From Myxococcales bacterium (lineage in GTDB: Bacteria > Myxococcota > Polyangia > Fen-1088), in NCBI GenBank assembly GCA_003153875.1, contig PMBY01000410.1, positions 10,700 to 16,847 of the forward strand: 6,148 nt of DNA. Direction: 5' to 3'. This document shows positions 1-6,148 of this stretch, piece by piece. Below the pieces are notes generated by a model, which did not search any database, had not been told where the DNA came from, and was given only the letters and a program-made list of their open reading frames with translations. The number at the start of each line of letters is the position of its first letter. The first letter of the stretch is position 1. The position numbers and the translations under genes are program-made.

Positions 1-2
1 CA

Positions 3-1877
3 GGGACCACGGCCTGTGTGGACGACGGCGCGGGCGGAAAGAAGACGGTGTGCCAGGGTGCGGTGGGACCGCAGCCCGAAATCTGTGACAACAAAGACAA
101 CGATTGTGACGGCGTGGTCGACGGCTTCGGGCAGGCGTGCTTTCCGGCGGGTGCGTCGGGATGCACCTTTGACTCGGGTGCCGGAACCTGGAGCTGCAAA
201 GGCATTTGTGAAACCGGCGTGCAGACATGCGTCGCCGGTGTCTGGCAGAACTGCGTGGGCGCGACGACGCCCCAAACCGAGATCCCGTGCGACGGCAAGG
301 ACAATGACTGCAACGGGCAGGTTGACGAGAACGATCCGGTTGCCAGTACCCTGTGCTATCCCACCGGCGCCGTGGGCTGTGATGTATCGACCGGGAAGTG
401 TGTCGGCGTCTGCGCCTTTGGACACCAGGCGTGCCAGGTCAGCCCGGTCACGGGCAGGGGCGAGCTGGCCTGCGTGGACGCGGTGACGCCCACTCCCGAG
501 CTGTGCAACGGCAAGGACGACGATTGCGATGGCAGCGTGGATGAGGACTTCCCCAGCCTGAAAATGCCGTGCAACACAGAGTCGTGTAACCATGGGGGTC
601 AGTACGTCTGCAATGTCCAAGGGACGGACGTGGAGTGTACGGTCAAGTCATTGGGGCCCACGCCCGAGATTTGCGATGGCATTGACAATGACTGCGACGG
701 AACCATTGACAACCTAGACCCCAACGACAAGACGCACGGGGTCGGCATCCCCTGTGGCAGCGCTGTGGGCGAATGTCGACAAGGCGTGAGCATCTGTGCC
801 TCCGGGCAGATCGTGTGTATTGACGATGTAGGGCCCACGCCCGAAACCTGTAATGGAAAGGACGACAACTGCAACGGTTGGGTGGATGAGGATGTCGTCC
901 CGCCGGGCGATGCCTGCAATCCGCCTGGCCTGGACTCCGGCGCTGCCTTGCAGGGTGAATGCAAGCCAGGGCATTTCCACTGCCAGGGCGTGGGCGGCTG
1001 GGTCTGCGTGGGCGGCGTGGGCAAGTCCACCGAGATTTGCGATGGCAAGGACAACGACTGTGACGGCCAAATCGACAACAACGCCGATTGTGGCCAGTAC
1101 GCAGTCTGCCTGGGTGGTGAGTGTGTTCCAGTCTGCACGGAGATCGAATATCCATGCAGCCCGGACCGGATTTGCCACAATGGCGTCTGTCTGCTGGCGG
1201 CTTGTGTGGTGAATCCCTGTCCGGCCGATCAATTGTGCGACACTCAAGGAAACTGCTACGATCCCTGCACAAAGGTCACCTGTCGGCCAGGCGCAACTTG
1301 CCACAACGGCGTGTGCCAGGATTGCTACACGCGCGGCTGTCCGGCAGGGCAGATCTGCCACAATCGACAGTGCGAGCTTGATCCCTGCCAGAACGTGCAC
1401 TGCGGCCGGGGCCAGTATTGTGCCAACGGGGCCTGCCTGCAGAGTTGCGCGAGCGTTGCCTGCCCGGACGGGCAGAGTTGCCGACTGGGTCAGTGTGGGG
1501 CCGATGCTTGCGCGGACGTCACCTGTCCCTCGGGCTACTACTGCGAGCCCACGACGGCCAAGTGCGTGCCCCAGCCCTGTCTGAAGGTTTCCTGTCTGGC
1601 CGGCACGGTGTGCGTCGTGGCCAGCGGCAAGTGCGAAGCGAATCCCTGCGAATTGGTCCGCTGCCAAGGTCCGGAGACCTGCGCCGTCCAAGATGACGGA
1701 CATGCGGAGTGCGTCCTGGACCAGGAGATGGTCAAGGCCCAGGTCAAGGCCGGAAGCAGAGGTCTGTTCGGCTGTACGGTCGCGGGCGCGGGAGCCGGTG
1801 CCGAGGCCGGCGTCTGGATGCTGGCGCTGCTGGGTCTGGTTCTGGCGCGCGGGCGGCGGCGTCCGCGCGGAAACTAG
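3..1877 (+). CDS. Secreted Cys-rich protein with MopE-type metal-binding motifs and MYXO-CTERM-like tail (5' partial)
   Basis: The frame is open to the left edge, and the GTG at 18 sits inside coding sequence (GTTAC precedes it), so the true start and any signal peptide lie upstream. Residue numbers below count that GTG codon as 1. Residues 20-354 hold six copies of a motif like PEICDGKDNDCDGxxDE, the putative metal-binding motif named after Methylococcus MopE. They are linked by Cys/Gly-rich spacers ending in P-x-x-E. Residues 373-565 are nine four-cysteine repeats. Residues 585-619 are a Gly-Cys, a hydrophobic stretch and a basic end (RGRRRPRGN), as in MYXO-CTERM surface-sorting tails. An exported, disulfide-rich protein at the cell surface, possibly binding Ca or Cu, is inferred; the ligand is unknown. 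No catalytic domain is visible. The gene is convergent with the acetylglutamate synthase and overlaps it by 4 bp. Confidence 0.9.
   Translation, partial: GTTACVDDGAGGKKTVCQGAVGPQPEICDNKDNDCDGVVDGFGQACFPAGASGCTFDSGAGTWSCKGICETGVQTCVAGVWQNCVGATTPQTEIPCDGKDNDCNGQVDENDPVASTLCYPTGAVGCDVSTGKCVGVCAFGHQACQVSPVTGRGELACVDAVTPTPELCNGKDDDCDGSVDEDFPSLKMPCNTESCNHGGQYVCNVQGTDVECTVKSLGPTPEICDGIDNDCDGTIDNLDPNDKTHGVGIPCGSAVGECRQGVSICASGQIVCIDDVGPTPETCNGKDDNCNGWVDEDVVPPGDACNPPGLDSGAALQGECKPGHFHCQGVGGWVCVGGVGKSTEICDGKDNDCDGQIDNNADCGQYAVCLGGECVPVCTEIEYPCSPDRICHNGVCLLAACVVNPCPADQLCDTQGNCYDPCTKVTCRPGATCHNGVCQDCYTRGCPAGQICHNRQCELDPCQNVHCGRGQYCANGACLQSCASVACPDGQSCRLGQCGADACADVTCPSGYYCEPTTAKCVPQPCLKVSCLAGTVCVVASGKCEANPCELVRCQGPETCAVQDDGHAECVLDQEMVKAQVKAGSRGLFGCTVAGAGAGAEAGVWMLALLGLVLARGRRRPRGN
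75..1079 (+). repeat. Six MopE-type Asp/Asn-rich metal-binding motifs
   Basis: These are protein-level repeats inside the Cys-rich gene. The cores lie at 75-125, 276-329, 495-548, 663-713, 840-890 and 1029-1079, with starts 56 to 73 codons apart. Each core has E-x-C-[DN]-x-x-D-[ND]-[DN]-C-[DN]-G followed by a short acidic end. The alternating Asp/Asn residues resemble a calcium-binding loop, and the family is named after a copper-binding protein, so the metal cannot be read from the sequence. Copy 2 has one extra Pro before its first Cys (TEIPCDG), and copy 4 has Ile where most others have Lys. Confidence 0.88.
1134..1712 (+). repeat. Nine tandem four-cysteine repeats
   Basis: These protein-level repeats fill the C-terminal half of the Cys-rich gene. 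From the second copy on, all eight copies have exactly four residues between Cys 1 and 2 and exactly five between Cys 2 and 3. The last gap is 4 to 9 residues and grows in the final three copies. A typical copy reads DPCTKVTCRPGATCHNGVC. The first copy has a six-residue first gap, and three further cysteines just before it (residues 358, 364, 369) look like a degenerate tenth copy. The pattern resembles small EGF- or dickkopf-like disulfide modules, but no specific family can be named with confidence. Confidence 0.85.
1770..1874 (+). other. MYXO-CTERM-like C-terminal sorting tail
   Basis: The last 35 codons of the Cys-rich protein encode Gly-Cys (Cys codon 1773-1775), a Gly/Ala-rich linker, a hydrophobic stretch (VWMLALLGLVLA) and an Arg cluster at the very end. 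This three-part order is that of MYXO-CTERM signals, which in myxobacteria are thought to be processed near the Cys and to leave the protein on the outer surface. The hydrophobic part is short, and the motif has a single Cys. Confidence 0.75.
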
Positions 1878-3046
1878 CCCTTCTCAAAGGCTCGCGGGGC
1901 GGCCAGACAGTACTCGATGGCCGGCTGGATCATCTCCGGCGGCAATCCACGCCAGAAGACGTGCCATTCGGGAAAGCGCGCCAGTCCGTCGCACTGCTTC
2001 GCGTACCACGAGCAGATGGGATTGGAAGGCTGTGCGCGCCAGAAGAAGGTCGGGTAGTCGCGCGTGAGCAGCGACCAGATCTCGCTCCCGATGCCGTCAC
2101 CCTGGGCTTCGCGCTCGACGGCAAACTTGGACAGATAGGGAGCCACCGCCTTCTGCCCCACCAGGGCCGCGCCCAGGTAGCCGTCTTCCAGATAGATGCG
2201 CTCGGCGTCGCCCTCGATGAGCCCGCCCGGATCCATGGCCCCTGCGACCAACGCGTGGCCAAAGGCCGATTCCAGCAGCCCTTGCAACCGTCCCCGATCG
2301 ATTTGCGCCAGGCCGTCATGGGTGTCGATGCGCGAACCCCGACGGATTAGAGTTCCGGCGCCGTTGACCGTGAACAACTCGCGCAGAAGGTGCAAGGGGT
2401 TGACCACGGCCACGTTCATGCGCTGAGGAGCCTGATCGAGGAGGTTCTTGACATGTCGGAGCAGCGAGGCGTGGCGGCGCGACAGGTGGCCGGTGGCCAT
2501 CAGTCGTTCGTAGTCGTTGGACAGGTTGACCACAGAAATGGAGGGCGCGCCTTCTCGCTCCAGGCCGGAGCTGGTGGACAGAAACACCACCTTGCGGGTC
2601 TCCAGACCGGTGGCCAGGCTGTGCAGCAGGCGGAAGCGGTCCTCGATGTCGAGTTCCTTGGCCGCATCCAGCGACACGATCGGGATGGTGTTTTGCTGGA
2701 GGGTCTCGCGCACTGACTCGCGGATTGCGGCCGGAAGATCGGGCCCCGACCCAATGGTCCGGGCCGGTACCTCGTCCTCCAGCAGCCATTCCAAGATGCG
2801 CTGCGACTGTCGATCGGCGTCGCGCGCGTCGAGCAGCCCCACCAGGACCACGGGATTGAGGCCCAGGCCGGCCAGGATGCGCAGGTCGAAGTGGAAGGGA
2901 TCGAGGGCGGCGCGTACGATCTGGGCGTCGGCCACGATGATGGCGAAGCTTTCCTTGCGCTGGGCGCGGAAGAGCTTCAGGTAGAGGTCCACGTCGGCCT
3001 TCTGGCCTACACTTTCGAGAAAGCGTTGGATGATTTCTGGTTCCAT
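1874..3046 (-). CDS. N-acetylglutamate synthase, DUF619/NAT type, with degenerate amino-acid-kinase domain
   Basis: Probably makes N-acetylglutamate from glutamate and acetyl-CoA, the first step of arginine synthesis, in the cytoplasm. It is 390 residues from the ATG at 3046. A TTG codon lies directly before it, neither has a clear Shine-Dalgarno, and ATG is preferred. Residues about 30-238 resemble the acetylglutamate-kinase fold: NPVVLVG (64-70), VVFLSTSSGL (153-162), NLSNDYERLM (174-183) and ELFTVNGAGTLIRRG (223-237). Residues about 244-370 are the NAT domain: YLSKFAVEREAQGDGIG (304-320, acetyl-CoA loop), FFWRAQPSNP (334-343), then a Trp-rich end (WHVFWRG). This matches bifunctional NAGS/K of Xanthomonas and vertebrate NAGS. 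The N-terminal K-x-G-G and the G-x-G-P motif of active kinases are missing (IIVADAQ and VGLLDAR stand in their places), so kinase activity is doubtful. No other arg gene is in the window. Confidence 0.85.
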   Translation of the reverse strand: MEPEIIQRFLESVGQKADVDLYLKLFRAQRKESFAIIVADAQIVRAALDPFHFDLRILAGLGLNPVVLVGLLDARDADRQSQRILEWLLEDEVPARTIGSGPDLPAAIRESVRETLQQNTIPIVSLDAAKELDIEDRFRLLHSLATGLETRKVVFLSTSSGLEREGAPSISVVNLSNDYERLMATGHLSRRHASLLRHVKNLLDQAPQRMNVAVVNPLHLLRELFTVNGAGTLIRRGSRIDTHDGLAQIDRGRLQGLLESAFGHALVAGAMDPGGLIEGDAERIYLEDGYLGAALVGQKAVAPYLSKFAVEREAQGDGIGSEIWSLLTRDYPTFFWRAQPSNPICSWYAKQCDGLARFPEWHVFWRGLPPEMIQPAIEYCLAAPRAFEKG

Positions 3047-3068
3047 CAATAATTGTCGCGTGGGGAGC

Positions 3069-3087
3069 CCGCCGGCTTTGCCGGCGG
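3069..3087. repeat. Perfect 8-bp hairpin with 3-nt loop in synthase leader
   Basis: CCGCCGGC at 3069-3076 and GCCGGCGG at 3080-3087 pair without mismatch around a TTT loop. On the minus-strand transcript the loop is AAA and the stem ends about 22 nt before the synthase ATG, close enough to affect ribosome access. There is no T-run after the stem in either direction, so it is not a classical intrinsic terminator. Confidence 0.6.
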
Positions 3088-3102
3088 CGCACCACCGCGG
3101 GA

Positions 3103-3128
3103 GGGTTTGGGAACCCTTTGAGGGTTCC
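3103..3128. repeat. Hairpin with a competing alternative pairing
   Basis: GGAACCCT at 3110-3117 pairs perfectly with AGGGTTCC at 3121-3128 around a TTG loop. The same AACCC (3112-3116) can instead pair with GGGTT at 3103-3107, leaving a four-base loop. The two structures cannot form together. The shared word AGGGTT occurs at 3102-3107 and 3121-3126. This could be a switch-like leader or just a dispersed palindromic repeat. Confidence 0.5.
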
Positions 3129-3156
3129 TATGTGAATTGATCCGGAGGCGGCAAAC

Positions 3157-3192
3157 ATGACCCCAGCATGGCCGCGCCGTCAATCGTCGTGA
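3157..3192 (+). CDS. Possible 11-residue leader ORF
   Basis: ATG at 3157 opens an ORF encoding MTPAWPRRQSS and ends with TGA at 3190-3192. A perfect GGAGG stands at 3144-3148, eight bases before the ATG. This is a better ribosome binding site than the kinase start has. The ORF ends 42 bp before the kinase ATG and is in frame with it (3157 and 3235 are a multiple of three apart), with the TGA between them. An ORF this short can arise by chance, and no known leader peptide is recognised. Confidence 0.2.
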   Translation: MTPAWPRRQSS

Positions 3193-3234
3193 GCGGCCGC
3201 CGAGTTTCCCTGTGGTACTCTGGCCGTCTGGAAA

Positions 3235-5085
3235 ATGAGCGACCGAGGCATGGCCCCCACCGAGATAGTGGACGCTTCGCGTGATGCGCGCGTGGGCACG
3301 GTGGTGGGTGAGCGCTATCGCGTGCTCGGGCGCATCGGCGAAGGCGGCATGGGGGCGGTGTTCCGCGCCGAGCACATCTTGATGAAGAAGGTAGTGGCGC
3401 TCAAGCTTCTGCACGCCGAGATGGGACAGGTGGAGGAGGCGGCGCGCCGCTTTGAGCGCGAGGCCCAGTCGGCTTCGCGGCTAAACCACCCCAACATCGT
3501 TTCGGTCACCGACTTTGGGCGCAACCACACCGGTGAGTTGTTCCTGGTCATGGAGTTCGTGGCGGGTGAGTCGCTCGCCGATGTGCTGGCACGCGAGGGC
3601 CGGCTGTCGCTGACACGCGCGTGCCGACTGGCGGGTCAGATTCTCAGTGCGCTCGAGCACGCCCATGGACAGAAGGTGATTCACCGCGATCTCAAACCGG
3701 CCAACGTCATGCTGGTGCAGAGCCCGGACTTGCGTCTGGGCGAGACGGCCAAGATCTTGGACTTCGGAATCGCCAAGATCACGGAAAGCAGCGAGGGCGA
3801 ACAGCCGCTCACCAAAGGCGTGATGATCTTCGGCACGCCCAGCTACATGTCGCCCGAACAGGCCACTGGGCAAGAGGTTGACAGCCGCTCCGATCTCTAT
3901 TCGTGCGGGATCATCCTGTACGAGATGTTGACCGGCAGGAAACCCTTCGAGGCCGAGGATCTGGTCAAGCTGATGGCCATGCAGGTGACGGCAGCGCCCC
4001 CGCCCTTCGTGAGCGCGGCGCCCGAGGCAGGCATTCCGGCGGCCTTGGAGGCCGTGGTCATGCGGGCGCTGGATAAGGAGCGCGAACGTCGCTTTCGCAC
4101 GGCCGCCGAGTTTCGCGAGGCTTTGGAACGGGCCGAGGCGGCCGGCCCACCGTCGGTCGATGCATGGGCCCGCTTGGGTAGAGCGGCGGGGCCAGCGCTG
4201 TGGGCCGGGCTGGCTACGCTGCGGGTCGCGCTGAGTTGGCTGGGACGCCAACTGGCGATGGCGGCACGCTCGCTGATTGCGCGCCTGCCCTCTGGTGCTC
4301 AGCCGTGGGCCAAGCGTGTTGCGGCTCTGGTGGTCGTGGGTGTCGTCGTGGCCCTGCTCTATGGCCATCGTCACGGCGCGGCCCCGCGCTTGCTGCCGCC
4401 GCGGCCCATACCCGTGGCGCAGGAGATGAAGTCGCCCATCAAGCAGATCGAGGCCACCATGGCCAAGGGCCATTTCGCTGAGGCCCGCATCCTCATCATG
4501 CAGCAGATCTCAGAGCACCCCGACGTGGCGCGCGTGCGCTACCTGCTGGGAAACCTGGAGTTCGCCGACAAGAATCCCAGCGCAGGACTTCAGGCCTATG
4601 AAGAGGCGCTGCGCATGGATGCGGGGTTGCGCGGCGACGCCGCTTTGCTGGTCAACGTGCGAGACTTGCTGTCGGACAAGAAGCTCGCCCCCAGCGCACT
4701 TGACCTCATGGTCAGGCAGATCGGTGTCCCGGCCGGCAGCGCCTTGGCCGAGATTGCCAGCGAAGACCGCCGCATGGACCTCCGGCAGGATGCGCGTTCG
4801 GCCTGCGACAACCTGGGCTGCGCTGACAAAGTCGACCGCGTGCAGAGCTACGCGCTGGACTTGGCGCAAGGGCGAAACTGCGCAGAAAAGCGTGAGGCCG
4901 TGCAGCAGCTTGGCGCCACCAAGGATTCGCGCGCCATCGAGCCGTTGCGCAAAGCCCGCACGGGTGATCGCGGCGGGTTCATTGGCAGGATGCTCGGCCG
5001 CGGGGGCAATTCCTGCATCATCAAAGACATCGACGCCGCCCTCAAGGAATTGGGCGCCGAACCGCCGTCGAGGAAGAAGCGGTAG
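3235..5085 (+). CDS. Membrane Ser/Thr protein kinase (Hanks type) with TPR/HEAT-like C-terminal region
   Basis: Phosphorylates Ser/Thr of partner proteins, which are unknown. It is 616 residues. Kinase domain about 28-298: GEGGMG loop (35-40), VALK Lys57, Glu76 of helix C, HRDLKPAN (150-157, an RD kinase), DFG (176-178), GTPSYMSPE (200-208), DLYSCGIILYEMLTGRKPF (220-238) and the late Arg of RERRFR. All catalytic residues are present. Residues 318-350 are Ala/Leu-rich and probably amphipathic. One membrane segment lies at about 362-376. Beyond it, residues 402-483 look like two TPR units, and 484-605 include a HEAT-like unit (REAVQQLGATKDSRAIEPLRKA) and four Cys (524, 529, 549, 594). A sensory region outside the cytoplasmic membrane is inferred. 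Start: the ATG at 3235 has only a weak GGA close upstream; ATG 3250 is the alternative and changes only five residues. It is divergent from the synthase gene. Confidence 0.93.
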   Translation: MSDRGMAPTEIVDASRDARVGTVVGERYRVLGRIGEGGMGAVFRAEHILMKKVVALKLLHAEMGQVEEAARRFEREAQSASRLNHPNIVSVTDFGRNHTGELFLVMEFVAGESLADVLAREGRLSLTRACRLAGQILSALEHAHGQKVIHRDLKPANVMLVQSPDLRLGETAKILDFGIAKITESSEGEQPLTKGVMIFGTPSYMSPEQATGQEVDSRSDLYSCGIILYEMLTGRKPFEAEDLVKLMAMQVTAAPPPFVSAAPEAGIPAALEAVVMRALDKERERRFRTAAEFREALERAEAAGPPSVDAWARLGRAAGPALWAGLATLRVALSWLGRQLAMAARSLIARLPSGAQPWAKRVAALVVVGVVVALLYGHRHGAAPRLLPPRPIPVAQEMKSPIKQIEATMAKGHFAEARILIMQQISEHPDVARVRYLLGNLEFADKNPSAGLQAYEEALRMDAGLRGDAALLVNVRDLLSDKKLAPSALDLMVRQIGVPAGSALAEIASEDRRMDLRQDARSACDNLGCADKVDRVQSYALDLAQGRNCAEKREAVQQLGATKDSRAIEPLRKARTGDRGGFIGRMLGRGGNSCIIKDIDAALKELGAEPPSRKKR

Positions 5086-5116
5086 CTACAGCTTATCGGG
5101 AAATTCGGACGCCTAA

Positions 5117-5143
5117 ACCCGCTGGCTGGCCCACATGGGTACT

Positions 5144-5159
<16 letters not shown>
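5117..5159. terminator. Weak imperfect hairpin between convergent genes
   Basis: ACCCGC at 5117-5122 pairs with GCGGGT at 5154-5159. After a one-base bulge, GGCT at 5124-5127 pairs with AGCT at 5150-5153, including one G-U. The loop is 22 bases and no T-tract follows in either direction. The right arm lies inside the last codons of the activator gene. It is the only candidate transcription stop in the 58-bp spacer and is not a strong one. Confidence 0.2.

Positions 5160-6148
<989 letters not shown>

Larger units (their letters stand above)
3047..3234. promoter_or_regulatory. Divergent intergenic control region (synthase leftward, kinase rightward)
   Basis: About 185 bp separate the two divergent starts, so promoters for both genes most likely lie here. 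The left half is filled by two strong hairpins; the right half holds a tiny ORF and the kinase leader. Candidate sigma-70 boxes are weak in both directions: for the synthase, TTGCCG and CATAGG at 16 bp spacing on the minus strand, around 3127-3154. No sigma-54 -24/-12 element and no arginine-repressor box could be made out. The placement is certain from the gene starts; the individual promoter elements are not. Confidence 0.55.

Noticed and set aside
75..1079. Regularly spaced similar DNA words that could suggest a CRISPR array or DNA satellite
   Set aside because: The repeats are protein motifs in one frame with synonymous differences and unequal spacing of about 170-220 bp, not identical short DNA repeats with unique spacers.
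714..1703. Long minus-strand ORF opposite the Cys-rich gene (329 codons)
   Set aside because: Its Ala/Thr-rich translation is what the reverse complement of many TGY Cys codons gives. The plus strand has clear repeats and motifs, and the ORF shows no domain.
1709..2350. Plus-strand ORF running past the stop of the Cys-rich gene (213 codons)
   Set aside because: Shadow of the end of one gene and the antisense of the next; no recognisable domain and Arg-rich composition.
2316..3158. Minus-strand ORF overlapping the acetylglutamate synthase in another frame (280 codons)
   Set aside because: Arg/Pro/Gly-rich frame shadow. The other frame on the same strand carries the recognisable NAT and kinase-like motifs.
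3135..3165. Possible sigma-70 promoter for the kinase starting at TTGATC (3137-3142)
   Set aside because: No acceptable -10 box at 16-18 bp downstream; the region there is C-rich.
3046..3414. Minus-strand ORF ending in TGA overlapping the synthase ATG, as if translationally coupled
   Set aside because: It lies antisense to the start of the kinase gene and crosses the hairpins, and its protein has no motif. The TGATG overlap looks accidental.
3481..4473. Long minus-strand ORF opposite the kinase (330 codons)
   Set aside because: His/Arg/Gln-rich composition typical of a GC-rich shadow frame; it lies opposite an unmistakable kinase domain and has no motif of its own.

Overview
This 6.1 kb, GC-rich, almost fully coding window looks like chromosomal DNA of a myxobacterium-type organism (Myxococcota, formerly Deltaproteobacteria). 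Three things point there together: a cysteine-rich secreted protein with MopE-type metal-binding motifs that ends in a MYXO-CTERM-like tail, a Hanks-type Ser/Thr kinase with a TPR-bearing region beyond its membrane segment, and a sigma-54 activator. The assignment is inferred from gene content. No rRNA, tRNA, CRISPR array or insertion sequence was seen.

Layout from left to right. (1) Positions 1-1877, plus strand: the 3' part of a secreted protein with six D/N-rich metal-binding motifs, then nine four-cysteine repeats, then a Cys/hydrophobic/Arg C-terminal anchor. Its 5' end lies outside the window. (2) Positions 1874-3046, minus strand: a vertebrate-type (DUF619/NAT) N-acetylglutamate synthase fused to an amino-acid-kinase-like domain that has lost its usual glycine-rich motifs. 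Its stop codon overlaps that of gene 1 in a shared CTAG. (3) Positions 3047-3234: a divergent control region with two perfect 8-bp hairpins, a third pairing that excludes one of them, and a tiny ORF behind the best Shine-Dalgarno sequence of the region. (4) Positions 3235-5085, plus strand: a complete membrane Ser/Thr kinase. (5) Positions 5086-5143: a short convergent spacer. (6) Positions 5144-6148, minus strand: the AAA+ and Fis-type HTH part of a sigma-54-dependent activator that runs off the right edge.

The genes do not form one operon: their orientations are +, -, +, -. The only shared upstream region is the one between the acetylglutamate synthase and the kinase. The kinase and the sigma-54 activator are both signalling proteins and are convergent neighbours, but nothing in the sequence shows that one acts on the other. 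I did not find a convincing new multi-gene system. The points most worth a second look are the apparently dead kinase domain of the arginine enzyme, the structured divergent leader, and the very regular cysteine repeats of the surface protein.
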